A program made the translations under genes and the position numbers. Under the pieces are notes generated by a model. That model was not told the DNA's origin. It worked only from the letters and a program-made list of their open reading frames with translations, and did not search any database. From Cloeon dipterum (taxonomy: Eukaryota; Arthropoda; Insecta; Ephemeroptera; Baetidae), in contig NC_088790.1 in assembly GCF_949628265.1 (NCBI RefSeq), positions 12,590,545-12,654,544 on the forward strand: a stretch of DNA of 64,000 nt. The letters run 5' to 3'. This document shows, piece by piece, positions 1 to 11,925 of the stretch (its first letter is position 1; each line of letters starts with the position of its first letter).

Positions 1-57
1 TGTCCCGCTAAATCGTTTCACGCATGCTGGAAAGGTGCAAACAAGCAAGTAGCGAGT
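1..57 (-). repeat. Copy of the 1812-1868 repeat, inverted
   Basis: The reverse complement of 1-57 aligns without gaps to 1812-1868 at 49 of 57 positions, including the 24-base-long core from the tttgcacc to the gcgtga part with no mismatch. The element continues past the window edge. It lies inside an Hmgs intron. Confidence 0.7.
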
Positions 58-403
58 TGGAAAGCTTCCGCAATCCTCCAAATTACGAATGGACTCGTCA
101 TACCAATGCAAGAGAGTCAAATGAAGGCGGAAATCCGGGAAATTGGCCAGCACTTGTCCCCCTAATATCGCTCGGATTCCATAGAATTTTAGAGACGATA
201 TCATATTTATATAGGTTAATGATAGTAGAGATTCTTGGCTTTCAACAAAATACTGAAATGCTGTGCAAATATGAATTTTAAAAAATAAAAAAGGATAAAT
301 TTCTATCAAGTTCAAAATTGTACAAAATACAGCAGCAATTTACTTCCCAGGTTTTGTTTTGGACTGTCACCATAGTAAAAAAATTGTAAATTTGGTAGCT
401 CAC
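1..403 (-). other. Hmgs intron 1 (partial), with a repeat copy at its left end
   Basis: This is the intron after the first coding Hmgs exon. No later Hmgs exon is readable on the minus strand. Bases 1-57 match, in inverted orientation, 1812-1868 of the retroposon-like block (49 of 57 identical). The rest is AT-rich and I see nothing else in it. Confidence 0.6.
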
Positions 404-621
404 CAATGCTGTTTCTTTCCATGAGCCGCTGGACAGCGGTGAGGCAGAGCGAGTTGACATCCTCGCGGTCGGTGCAGAAGCCCATTCGCGCCTGGCCCAG
501 GCCGACGGTGTACTTGCCCGCTGACACTCCATCGAATTGCTCCAGCTCAGTTTGGTCCACAAACTGCGAGGGGAAGTAGGCCTCGATGGCAATGATGCCC
601 ACGCCCGCTGGTCTAGACATC
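404..621 (-). CDS. Hmgs: HMG-CoA synthase, first coding exon (partial gene)
   Basis: This is the N-terminal exon of 3-hydroxy-3-methylglutaryl-CoA synthase, which condenses acetyl-CoA with acetoacetyl-CoA in the mevalonate pathway; in insects this feeds juvenile hormone, dolichol and ubiquinone synthesis. The ATG is at 620-618 and 72 codons follow before a GTGAGC donor at 403. The translation has the family's N-terminal blocks: [18 protein letters not shown] at about residues 7-24, then [20 protein letters not shown] and the [15 protein letters not shown] helix. The catalytic Glu/Cys/His lie in later exons beyond the left edge; I found no further exon in 1-403. A TAG acceptor abuts the ATG by one base, so the 5' UTR must start in an upstream non-coding exon that I could not place. 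The cytosolic and mitochondrial forms cannot be told apart here, but insects usually have one gene. Confidence 0.93.
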
Positions 622-3600
622 CTACAAGCACGAAATTTTCAAATCGATTAATTCAAGAAGTTTTTGACTGAACAAACACTCAAAAAACGTTATCAGAGCT
701 AGAAAAATCAAAGGCGATAATTTTAAGGCCATGGCCACATAAAAACTAATAAACCTTAAACATTTTTTGTTTGCATTTCTGAGCCGACTCAAATATTGGC
801 CATAAAGAAAATTATGATAAAATCATGGGCAGTAACAGTAACATTATAAATTTGATCATCACCAATTAAAGACCCAGGATTACCTAGTTCTGCGCGAAAT
901 AACAAACTCAATGAAGTGCTCATGCACAAAAAATTAAGTTATTGCACATACAAATTGCTCGACATGAATTTTGCTGCTACCTTCTTCCTTGAAAGGAGAA
1001 ACTGACGCAATTAAGTTATTGAATAACCACCTTGTCGGCGGAGGAAACGTAATATTGCAGTTTGGAGTGGCGAGCTGGCAAGATTTGTTATTGAACTGGC
1101 TTGCGAGCTTCAGTGCCAACTGACGTATATATAACTGTTCAGGCTGGCACACAACACATCCTGTGCTGTCTTCAACTGCGTTCAATCGAGCATGGAAAAT
1201 TTGCATTTTAAAGAGGAGGAAGCGTGACTTCCAGCAGACCTTTAAACAAGCCTAATTAGCACTACAACGCTATTGAGATGCTAGCATAGCAAGTTGGAAC
1301 ATCTGCATAATATATGTTAAGGAAAAATGGGGGATATGTTAAAGAATGCAGTAGTTGTTTGGGAGCTTCCGGTACTTTTAAAGGTTGAAACATTATTATG
1401 CTCACTTTTCAGCGTTTGCAGGAATATTTGTATTTTTGTGTGATTTATGAGTACTTTATCTTTGAGCCTGACAGATGGAAGGATTAAAGTTACGTTTACA
1501 GATATCACACGCGCAAAACTTTTCACAAACACTACATTTTTTCATGACAAATTTTTCACACACTTGCAAATAGTAGAAAAATAGAAATACTGAAAAGTGC
1601 CGAATTTTTACTTTTTTCCGTGTAAGTAAGTTAACCAGCCCGTTGGCTCGCATTGTTAAGGCACTCTCAGGAGTGTCAAAGCAATGTGAGGTATTTGAGC
1701 AGTTCGGAGATCTAATACTGGCTACCCAATGTCAGAGATGGCAAAAAGTGGTTAGTTTAGTGACTCGAATTGCTCAAATTGCTCGACGGGCTGGGAGGCG
1801 CACCGGCGCCGACTCGCTACTTGCTGGTTTGCACCTTTCCAGCATGCGTGATTTGGCTTCACGGGACAAATGTCTAGCGTTTCAATGCAGTCCTCGGTGC
1901 AGAGGCAAGTGGCCCTTCAGTGGGCTGGGTCCCTGTGCGGCCTGGTGCGCCCATGTTATCCGTTCGCGGTGTTATTGGGACCCGGGTTTCAGCATTCGTG
2001 CTAGTGCAGTGCGCGCCCTTCCCGGTCCTCGGACGGACAAGGATAAAAAGAGCAAAAAAAAAAAAAAAAAAAAAAGTAAATGCAAACTACAAAAACAAAC
2101 TACGCATTTTAATTTTTTTTCTTTATGAGGACATAGAGACGTTTCCTCTCCATTTTATCGAGCTAATAACATCTGCGAAATCAGCCTTAGGCAGAAATTT
2201 ATGTGCAAAAAACAAAACAGATTTCTATTTCCTTTTCAAAATTTGTCACACATAATTAGCGGGAATTTCACTTTATTACAGTAGACAAAGTTCGCCAAGA
2301 AAAGTGAAATTTGTGCGCGAACGACCGCATTTGGTGTCGAAGGAGTCGAAAAGCAAGCGAGACGGAGAAATCTAGCTTTGGCTTTACTCGGAATCTGTGA
2401 GTGATAAGAAGGAGGAAGACGTGCGAGCTAGGCGCATCAAGTGGGTCAAGGCAGGTAGGTGACCAACTAATTCTCGGCGGCTGAGTGAAATCAACGCTGA
2501 CTCGCGGCAAAAGCGACCGATTCGTTTATCCAGTGGACGACGTCAGTCAAAAGTTACGCGTGGAATGTAACAAGTTGATAATTTACAATCAATTCATATG
2601 CAAGTTGGAGATAAAATTTTAATTTTTAGACGTTATAGTAAAAATTTCGAAGCTGATCTAGTTTTTAATCCATGAATTCCATAGCAGATAAAAAATTTAA
2701 CCGTTTGGAACGCCTAAAAAACTATCGATGTGAAATTTACAAATAAACCGTTTCGACCAAATCTTTCAAACAAAAATAACAACTAATTAATATATTTTTT
2801 AATTTTTAAAGCCTTCCATTATCTCATATTTATTCTTCCGTGCTTTTTTGTTCTTTCGTGATTACTCAACCTCAAGATTCCTGTAGTATTACAAAAAACC
2901 TCAGCTTTCACGGAGAAAGCCGATTTTCACTCATTCACAGTTCGCTGAAAGGAACGCCCATTGAGTATAGCGTACTGTGATGGTAATATTAAGCAAAGAG
3001 CACATGGCAATGAGTGTGAAACGATAATATGTTTCGTCTCTCAGCACACGTGATTTATACCAGCAATGTAGTTTACTTAAAAAAATATTTCCAAATAAAT
3101 AAAATCACATAATTATGCACTTAAGACATTAATTTCATCATCTAATTCTTAGTGTCTTTTTAATTAAAAGATAAGATCATACAATATGTTTTTGGGTGAT
3201 TAAAGAAAGGTTAAAATTAACTGGCAAAGTTGGAATACCCTTACGGTTTGATTCGATTTTTTAGCCATAAACAAATTCAGTTTTGATTTTTCCCATTTTT
3301 CTCTTTGTGTTTTGAGGAAAAATGTGAAATCTGTCTAATGATAGCAAGGAATAAATTTCTTAGTTTCTTCGTTTAGTTAAGTAGTGTAAGACTTCTAGTG
3401 TGAAGCAGCATGTTGTAGAGGAATCCAAATATTTTAATATTAATTTAAGCAACAATAATTGATATTAATAGGTAGGCAAGAATCAGCAAGAACCAAGAAG
3501 AATGGAGTCACGCCCCCCTGCTGGCCATCATCTGATTTTGTTCATATTTTCAATTTATCAATTTTCACAATCAAAACAGAAGGCAGGGGCTTAGAAGGAT

Positions 3601-4654
3601 ATACAACACCCTAGATAGATCCCTGATCACGGTGCACACATTGTCAGTACGAAACGCGGTCGATTTTCAGCAAAAATCGCTTAGAAAAGTGCAGCAACCA
3701 GCATGGCTCGGTGCGAAAACGAGTTGGTTGGCTGATGTCTGCCGGACACTGGATGGTCGCACCTGTCTCGGGGGGATGGAGTACCTGATCGTCGGGGCCC
3801 TGACGAGTTGCTTGCGTGTGTGCACTGACCTGCAGACCGACTGAGCTGCCGTTCACGTCCTCTCCTCGGCGCAGGCAGGCACAAATGCACCGTTAGTTGC
3901 CCGAGGCTGCGGCCGATCCCACCGACACACGCGCCGCAAATCAGACGCGGCTGGGGCCCTCTGCAGGCCACTCACAGCGGCCAAACGCGGCCTGTCGAAA
4001 GAGATACGGCACGACGACTCGCCGAAAACTTGATAAATTCCTGAACCTGATAAATGCAGTGCAGAAGAGCAATTAAGACGGCACTGAATTTTATAAGGGT
4101 TTTCTTAAAAAGGGGCGTGGTAGAAGTTTTGCTTAAAATTTGGCGCTTAACAGCCATGAGGGATTTGCGCGCCAAACCTCGAAGAGGACTATTGATCTTA
4201 TTAGCTTAATTGTTAAATTAGTTAAATTATTAATATATTATTATTTATTGGTTTCAGGAGGTAGAGGGTATAGAGTTTGTTAACAGTTGTCGCAAAATTG
4301 GCAAAATTTCGTCTGATTTACAATAAACTTCAGTCATCTATAAATAATATTTTGGATATTTATTTTGAAGTATATAGGGTAGAGGATCAAAAGACTTATT
4401 GGAGGAGGATAAGAGTGAGCTAATAAAGAAAGAACGCGTTAAATCTTCTTTAATGGAACATAATATGCAGGTGGAACGAAAACCAAATTCTTAACTATTT
4501 TTATGGAACCAAAAAGGGAAAAATTAATTTATGTGTAACAAATGGCTAACGGCTCATGTGTGACCTCTATAAATTTCAGCGATGGGAAATAAAAATAAAT
4601 AAATATTATTCTGTTTAATTCACCAATTATTTATTTATTTATTTGTGTTCACCG
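621..4654. other. Intergenic, upstream of Hmgs
   Basis: I find no supported coding gene in these 4 kb. The stretch holds a poly(A)-tailed retroposon-like block (about 1640-2075). It also has two GC-richer islands, about 2280-2545 and 3630-4010, either of which could hold the promoter and non-coding first exon of Hmgs. Minus-strand GT donors exist in both (for example CTGCAG/GTCAGTG at 3830/3829), but none is decisive. In the first island a minus-strand GATAAACG at 2523-2530 lies 30 bases before a TCAG start-like site at 2498. The remainder is AT-rich. Confidence 0.4.
1640..2075 (+). mobile_element. Retroposon-like fragment ending in a 22-A tail
   Basis: A block clearly richer in GC than its surroundings runs to an uninterrupted stretch of 22 A at 2054-2075, as expected for the 3' end of a LINE or SINE on the plus strand. 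A frame stays open from 1643 through the tail, but I recognise no reverse transcriptase, endonuclease or tRNA-like A/B boxes. A second, inverted copy of its 1812-1868 part is at 1-57, which shows that the family is repeated in the genome. The 5' boundary is a guess and I could not identify a clean target-site duplication. Confidence 0.5.
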
Positions 4655-5665
4655 TTACGGAATGGCCTTTGCAGAAAGTTGGATGACTTTTGTAGGTGAC
4701 ATGTCAGGGAAAATGACCTTTCCATCAGGTCCTTTCAATTGGTCGTACTCGCGCTCTACGAGCACCTGGAACCCAGCTTTGGCTGAAATCTTCTGCGATT
4801 GGATGGCAGTGAAAATGGTCTTGGTCAGCGGTATGTTGAGCCCTTTGCACAGCTCGAGACGGGCTTTGAGGATCAACAGGCCCAGGCCTTTTCCTCGCGA
4901 AATTGGAGCCACTGACAGACCGACAGCGTCAACGTAGTGATCGACGCCAAAACTAAAAAAAATTATTTATTTTCACGAGATATTTGAAAGTTTTAATTTT
5001 TGTTACCGTTGATAGACGTTTACAAGTGCATTGATACTATCTAGAAACTTGAAAACCTTTTGAAAAGCGTCCCCAACGATGTCAGAATCAAAAGTCGTCT
5101 TTTTGTCGTTTTTGCAGCAAACTGTCAGTACATTTGCTCCCATTATTGTTGGAGGTTTATCAAGTCCAACTGAAAAGAGGCGCAAAATATCGAGATAGCA
5201 AACAACTAAGCTTCACAAATTGTTTCAGACTCATCGCGAATGGAAAAGATTTATTCACACATACCTGGTTCCATATCCGCACCTGGAGTTCCCTCGGCCA
5301 GAGCCACTAGAGACACCCTTTGAGGCAAAACCTCATTCCAAAGGGTCACCAGAGCGGCCATTGAGTCAGGGTCGTCAGTAAGATTCGTACTTCGGTTCAA
5401 GGGCTCATCGCGAGCGAAATTTTCAAGCTTTTCACAAGAGGGTAAAATATTTAAAATATATTGTATTAAGATTTTTTAATAGCTGTCTAAAAATCTAAAT
5501 TGCAAAATATTTACCTCATCTAAATCGTTATTTATATTAATTTAATTTTACCATGTGCTCAATGACAAAGTTGTCCAAGTCAGGAGTGACATCTCGGATA
5601 ACAATGCCATTTTCCTTGAGCCAAATCCTTGGCGGAACACTCTCTGACCTCTTCCACGCGCTCAT
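4655..5665 (-). CDS. GNAT N-acetyltransferase, aaNAT-like (paralogue A)
   Basis: Four exons (5665-5552, 5427-5265, 5169-5007, 4952-4655) with GT-AG junctions in matching phase give a 245-residue protein. It is a GNAT acetyltransferase of the insect arylalkylamine N-acetyltransferase-like expansion, which moves acetyl from acetyl-CoA to an amine such as a biogenic amine; the actual substrate cannot be read. Residues 44-49 are the RDEPLN block typical of this group, and R166-GKGLG is the acetyl-CoA pyrophosphate-binding loop, preceded by FGVDHYVDAVGLSVAP. The TIFTAIQSQK stretch closes the fold. It has the same exon junction positions as the neighbouring paralogue B but a shorter N-terminus (38 against 50 codons in exon 1), which supports tandem duplication. 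Overlapping AATAAA signals lie just after the stop (4630-4643, minus). A TATATATG motif at about 5770-5780 may be its promoter. Confidence 0.88.
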
Positions 5666-6054
5666 GTTTGAGAGTCTTTAGAAAAGTTTAAATAATGGGG
5701 TGTGTGGTGTGTCTCATCACGGCACTCATTTTTATCAAAATGTTTCGATAAGATTAAAAGTTCAAGCTCTGCATATATATTGATGCAAAATAAATAAATG
5801 GGAGATATGAGATGATGAAGCAGTTTATTTTGCTTACAATTATATTGCACGCACAGCTAGGCTTTAGGGAAAACAAATTAAAATTAGCATTAAATTTTAC
5901 ATCTATAGGTTTATTTTAATTTTTATAGCCAATAAACTAATGGTAGTAAACCATTTTTACATTATGAGGTTTATAAATAATATACTTTTGCTAGTTTTTG
6001 CTTTTAAAACAAATTGATTTTTTTCAAGCTTAACTTTTCCTAATGTGATACATT
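5666..6054. other. Intergenic between the two N-acetyltransferase genes
   Basis: These 389 bases are AT-rich. They contain a minus-strand TATATATG around 5770-5780 that could drive paralogue A and a minus-strand AATAAA at 5910-5915 that could end paralogue B. No coding gene is seen. Confidence 0.45.
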
Positions 6055-7043
6055 TTATAAGTATTCTATTCTCTTGGCCATCAATGATATTTTTGTTTGG
6101 TGTGGTGGCATCTTGGGGAACCTTGGCTGGCCGTCCTCTTCTTTTAGGTCGGTGTACAAAACATGTCCAAGCTCCTCAAATCCTCCTTTCAAAGCCACCT
6201 TCTGCGACTGGACGGCCGTGAAAATGGTCCTGGTCATTGGTATGCCCATAGCCCTGCTCAGGGTGTATCTGGCCTGCATTAGTAATTGCCCGATACCTTT
6301 TCCCCGCCACTCAGGTGACACGGACAAGCCAGCACCCTCGATGTAGTGGTCAACTCCATAGCTAGTATAAATTTATTAAAATGATAGCATTTGAATAATG
6401 TAGGATTCCTGAAATACCTTTCAAAAACGTTGGCTACTTTGTTGATTTCCTTGAAGGATTTAAATATTTTTAAAACTTTATCACTCTGGATTTTATCCGA
6501 AACGTTGCCTGGTGGAACAGGGTCGCCCTTGGAGGAAACAAAAAGGTGGCTTACACCAACAATCACTGGTGGATTTTCCTTTGAAACTGGAAGTATTTTA
6601 ATACATACGCAATTTTTGTGCACGAAAGCAAAAAGATAAAATTATTCTTTTGAATGGTCAAGCAAAATATGTATACCTAGATCCATGTTTGCACCTGGGG
6701 TGCCCTTTTCCAAGGCAACGATAGAAATTCCGTCGCGATATGTGGTAGCCTGCCATATGGCGAGTTGCTCCTGAACAGTGGCCGGATCGTCAATGGTGCC
6801 CATACTCTGGTTCATCGGCTCATCTCGGAGGTAAACCGTTCCCTAACCCAAAAATATAATTGTAATCAAGAGAAGAAATTTTTAAGCGCCAACCATGTGC
6901 TCGAGGACAAAAGGCTGCAAATCGGGCGTGATGTCTCGCACCACAATGCCATCCTTCTCGAGCCAAATCTGCGGCTTGGAAAACTGTTCCGGCCTTTTCC
7001 ATTTCTTCTCCGGCAACTCAATTTTGCTAGCGTCGACTCCCAT
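6055..7043 (-). CDS. GNAT N-acetyltransferase, aaNAT-like (paralogue B)
   Basis: Four exons (7043-6894, 6842-6677, 6586-6418, 6361-6055) join in phase into a 263-residue protein. It is the tandem sister of paralogue A and belongs to the same insect arylalkylamine N-acetyltransferase-like GNAT group. The RDEPMN block is at about residues 56-61, and the acetyl-CoA loop R181-GKGIG follows YGVDHYIEGAGLSVSPEW. TRTIFTAVQSQK near the C-terminus matches A almost word for word. The N-terminal exon is longer than in A (QIWLEKDGIVVRDITPDLQPFVLEHM is shared, with an extra lysine-rich leader). The first intron uses a GTTGGC donor, which is valid but not consensus. Upstream, a palindromic GATAATTATC (two GATA sites) lies at 7110-7119. 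The protein should be cytosolic; the substrate is unknown. Confidence 0.9.
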
Positions 7044-8583
7044 GGTTCACCAGGCAGAAATTGATAGGTGAAAATGCACGCCTCTGTTTGTACAAGCTCC
7101 TAAGCAGCTGATAATTATCACTTATTTGAGCATGATTGTGTAGAGAATAGACCATATTTGAATTTCGGGCACGCTCTTAGTCTCCTGCAGCCGATAAAAT
7201 AGACAAACTGCTAACAATGAAGCATATAATATAAAATTAAAGGTCTACTTTGCTATTGAAATAATTTTTAGTGTATAATTTGTTGGAAATAATAGTTGAC
7301 TGGCATTCCTGATTAACTTAGTGACGAATTCATTTGCTCACCTAAGTAGCCAATTTCGATTGCATAAAAAAACGCGCAACAAAGAATTTGCGTCCATTGG
7401 TGAGAAGTTAGAGAGTAAAAATTTACAACTTTCATTTTGTAGGTTCCTCCAAAAATTTATGCACCGTTTTCTGTTTGTGCTATATGATTGGATTTTTAAA
7501 ATTACAGCTTTGTGCAAAGTATTTGCAAAAATCAACTAAGACCACCTCAAAAGTATATATCTACAGTTATTATGCAAGGCCCACTTTACCATTCTTTTTA
7601 CACATATAATTTTTTGGATTTGAGGTAAAAATTTAACAATTACAATAACCAAGTGAGGCATATCATTGGGCAATGGGGTTTTTTGTTTAAAAATAAAAAC
7701 ACGCAGTTAAAATGATTGGATTGATTTTAATTTATAAATAAAATCAAAAGATCAAATCGCAAATAAAAAATATTGGCATCTCTCAGTGAAGATGTTAACT
7801 ACAGCTAAAGTGATGGTACAAATTATTGCAGCTTCCAAACTCCAAACCTTAATATATTGTACATTTTACACGCAATAAGAGATTTTTAATGCCTAAAAAC
7901 GAATGGCATTGATTTAACACGCTAACTCAATAACGTTCTCCTCACAAACGGATAAAATCATCTAAATTTAAGGACAGTCCCTCAGACAACAGCCGCAGTT
8001 CACGCCATTTGGCCCTCATGGCACCAAAAAGCGTGAAAGAATTTCATTGGGACAGGGGACAATATATGCTCTGGGAGCGACGGAGCACTTTTTACATTAT
8101 AATTCACTAACTCCTTAAAATGCTCATCTCGCACTATATTCTACAGAACAATCAGTCAATTGATGACGTAGATGAAAATAATGAAAACTTGGGTAAAAGT
8201 GATTGGATTTTGGAATGTTCATACAGTGGACCACAGGTGCAACCTTCAACTGAGCCACTAGAAAATCTTGTTCCAAAAAACTTGTGCTTAATGGGCACTT
8301 ACGATTTAAGTGTCAGAAACACAGATGGTGTTAATAATTTCACTGATCCCTAAAGCCTACACCAGTGCTGAAAATGAGTGCATTTATCTTTCTAGGCAGA
8401 TTTCCGCCAACCCTGGTCCAATTCAAATTCTCTAAGTTCTAAAAAAAGATCACGAGATTTACAAAAATACGCATTTCCAGCACTTATCTAAAATCAAAAT
8501 CATATTGTCATTTGAACAGAGGCAGACATCTCTTAGATTTTGAATTCCGGCCCCTTTCTACAACGGTTTGAGCAACACAAAAA
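7044..8583. other. Intergenic between N-acetyltransferase B and the SLC5 gene
   Basis: This 1.5-kb AT-rich stretch holds the likely promoter of N-acetyltransferase B at its left end and the 3' UTR of the SLC5 gene at its right end. Short frames such as 8120-8353 (+) show no recognisable domain and no coding bias that I can see. Confidence 0.5.
7110..7119. promoter_or_regulatory. Palindromic double GATA site upstream of N-acetyltransferase B
   Basis: GATAATTATC reads as a GATA core on both strands, 67 bases upstream of the paralogue B start codon. GATA factors commonly drive insect gut and fat-body genes. That it acts here is inference from position only. Confidence 0.3.
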
Positions 8584-11500
8584 CTACGATACTGTGTTTG
8601 CTATGTTGTCGGCGGCGGAGACCCGCTCCTTGTGCCTGTTCAGGTTGATTTCCACGCACTCAGTCCCGGCCTGCCGGTTCTGACCAAGCTTTGGGACGAA
8701 TCTCATTATCACGGGAGAGAACAAGTCAGGGTTGGCAAGTTGCACGTCCTCCGTGCCCGTCAGCCATGAGACTAGAAGGCCGACACTGACCACGGTGGTC
8801 ACGCCGATCGGTGCCAGCCACAGGTACGAAAGTTTGTACAGCGGGAACACATCGTCATTGCCGCTAAAAATTAATTTTCAAAAATTAACCAACTTTCGTA
8901 CAATGATATTGCCAAGTCATCATTTTAAATAGATTCTAATTGTAAGTGGAATCCTTTTGAGAATCTAGAATGTAGAATGAGAGATAGATACAAAGAAGTT
9001 TTCAACTCGCTTTTGCCAATATTAGAGTCTGGTTTGTAAGGCCCCATTCAGAATTGTACATATTTTGTTTTAGCACTGATAAGGAAATTCTTAGGACTCG
9101 ACGTTTTAGTTTTGGGGGAAATTATTAAAATCATGCAGTATCAAAGAGTTAAGAGATATCAAAAGGGGAAATTTTTTTATTCGACGGAGTTTGAGTTATT
9201 GGGCTCCGGTGATTAAAAATCCCTTTGGTATTTAACATGGGAAATATTTCAAAATCAGTTTTTTTAAGTCAGTTTTCATTCTGATAGTAATTTTTCCTTA
9301 AAGATTCTACGTCAATAATTATATTTTATATAATAAAAAAAACCCATTGATATTAAACAAAATACAGTAGAAATAAATTAGTCCTGAAATCACACTTTTT
9401 ACTTACAATGAGGTTGTATAGGCTAGAGTTACGTTTAGGCTATCACATCCCTCTGTGTTAACTGGAAGAATCGGCCTTGAAAATCCATTAAGTGAGGCAA
9501 AGTGAGCGCCGAGAGAGAGCCAGCCGACCAGCAAAGAAGAGGCAATAGCCCCGCAAAGAGCTCCCTGTTGATACATTAATCTTAGAAAAACTGTAGACCA
9601 TTAGAATTTAAGGACAAACCGTTCCATTTGCGATAGGAAAGAGCATGCCAAGCGCAAACATTCCAAATGAAGTTCCTGCAGCAATAGCTGTCAAACTCGT
9701 TGTCACCTGACAGACAGAATTGAATGCAATTAAGTACAAAGAAATAATGGTGTCTCACCTCCAGTATTCCTTCAAGTGGCTCAACAATAAAAAGGCAGGC
9801 AACAGCCAAAATTCCGAAAAAGAGTACCAGCCCCTTGGCAACGATTTGCTCCCACCTCTCAGATAGCTTCAGGCTGCAACAGCTGAAGAGGAAGTCCTCC
9901 AAAATCACAGATGGCAGAGAATTCAGAATCGTTGAGAGCGAGCTGGAAACATGTTATATGTGCATATAAATATAGTGGGCGATTTAATTTTACCCTAGGC
10001 AGCTTTAATGAATTCATTAATCTTTTATTACACGGAGTACCTTTAAATATAATAATTAAAAAGGCAGAATTATTCGTATACTTGAATAGTTCAATGGAAA
10101 ATTCCAATTTAAGGATTTTTTTTACAAGCTAAGTTCTGGCAGGTAAAATTGCGTGCTAACCTGAGGGCCGCGCTGAAAATTCCGGCCATGAAGAGTCCCG
10201 GCAAGCCCTTCAGCTGGCCCACAGTCTGCATCATGAAGTGCGGCAACAACTGGTCATAGTCAGAGATTTGCTCGGACAACAGTGGATCACATTTGTGGTA
10301 GGTGGCGTAGATGAGCAGGCCAGTATAGCAGCAGATAGTCACTATGCCTATGATACCAACTGTGAAGATTCCAATGGCTCTGAAATAGCATTGTATAAAT
10401 TAACGAAAATCTCAAGCACCAATGTAACAAGAATAAGTGAATTGCCTACGTGACAAATTTACAAGGTCACTAAATTTAATGTAACACGCGTGTCAAAGAT
10501 TGTAATTATCTAAATGCTAAATACGCCCTTAAAAAGATAATATTAAAAGGTTAGGAACGAAAAAAATTGCCTGCTACGACCTAATCTTTGGCTGAAGTAC
10601 TTGCACATACGTACATCTGGGCTTGCTTGAGTGTTGGAAGAGAAAGATAGCGTTGCACCATGGTTTGGTTAACTGCGTTGAACGAGGTCCAGTAAAAATA
10701 TCCACCAATGACCAAACTCCAGACGGTGTGCCTCTCAAGTGGATTTGGATTGAAACTAGGAGCAACCATTTTAAAATCAAAAGTTTAAATTTCTTTCTGT
10801 CTAATTTACTTGAAAATTTCCAATCTCTGGCCCTCCTGGCAGCGGCCCCAGACTTCTGAGAAGCCGCCAATGTAAACGGTGCCCAACGAGACGACCACCA
10901 AAACTGACGCGAACATGAGAATGATTTGCAACGTGTCTGTCCACACCACAGCCCTCAAGCCACCCTGAAAATCAAAGTTAAGAGGTGAAACACTAGAGAG
11001 TGATTTTTACGGGTACTAACCAAAACGGTGTAAAATATGCAGACGGCGCAAACAACCACACCAATCTGATAGATTCCAACTCCGGTCACTGAAAATTAAG
11101 ACAGTTTTAACACAAATCAAAATTTTGAACCAAATGCACACACACCTTGACTGAAAGCAAGCGATGGCACATAGATCACTATTGGCAGAAATACAATCTG
11201 GAAAATATATGGATTAAAGATTGACTTCAATGCTAAATTAAAATAAAAATACCTCATCAAAGACAAATAGCAATGAGGCAAACGTTCTCACTTTTCTGTC
11301 AAACCTCATCTCCAGGTACTGAAATTTTATTTAAAAAAGTGAAGATTGAGACAAAAGGTTAAAAATGGGAGGTTTACTTCATATGAGGACTTGATCTGAA
11401 GTGTGCAGAACACTGGCAAAAAGACCGTGGCGACTGTGACGCCCATGAACGCGATGCCCACCACGATAATCCAGTATTGAGAGCCGTACTTGTAGATGTC

Positions 11501-11925
11501 GGCTGGTGTGCCTAAGACCGTCACGCCAGAGATGTAACTAAATGGGCAGAAACATTAATTAGACAAAATTCAAGTTTTCCCGATTATTCCCATTGAATGA
11601 GACGATGAACTTAATTAAAATTACCCAAATTCCTCACTAACAACCTTAGAATCTCCTGTTTAATATTTTTTTACAATATTTCAAGCCTCTTTCTCTACAT
11701 TAAAATGCATTTAATGTACCTGGCGACGAGGGACATGGCGACAGGAAAAGCTCGAAGGTTCCTGCCGCCAAGCAGGTACTCAGTCGTCGACTTTTGCTGA
11801 TGGCCAAAGAAGCCGTGATAGACGCCGACGCCGGCCGAGAGCAACAGCATCATGCCGAACACGAGGTAGTCCTGCCACGAAAATCGTTCGGCGTACACGG
11901 CCACAGCCGGCTCGGCTCCAATCAT
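8584..11925 (-). CDS. SLC5 family sodium-coupled transporter (monocarboxylate/multivitamin type)
   Basis: Twelve exons in consistent phase give 591 residues: 11925-11720, 11537-11378, 11318-11253, 11197-11146, 11088-11021, 10964-10810, 10755-10615, 10379-10161, 9942-9759, 9706-9620, 9564-9407, 8863-8584. The protein is a plasma-membrane sodium:solute symporter. It follows the SLC5A8/A12/A6 branch closely, with FSWQDYLVFG at the start, YISGVTVLGTPADIYKYGSQYW, YLEMRFDRKVR, YTVLGGLRAVVWTDTLQ, FNPNPLERHTVWSLVIGG and the NQTMVQRYLS block. The GLPGLFMAGIFSAALSSLSTILNS helix carries the Ser/Thr residues of the Na2 site. A soluble C-terminal tail ends the chain. Length matches the family (about 600). 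The start at 11925 is chosen because it is the first ATG after a CACAG acceptor at 11996; an open frame continues upstream to 12153 but without family-like sequence. Monocarboxylates, iodide or vitamins are possible substrates. Confidence 0.93.

Noticed and set aside
1125..1210. TATATATAA followed by an ATG
   Set aside because: No initiator at the right distance and the frame stops after 11 codons without a convincing donor.
1643..2128. 161-codon plus frame
   Set aside because: It runs straight through the poly(A) tail of a retroposon-like block, giving a lysine run; not a host gene.
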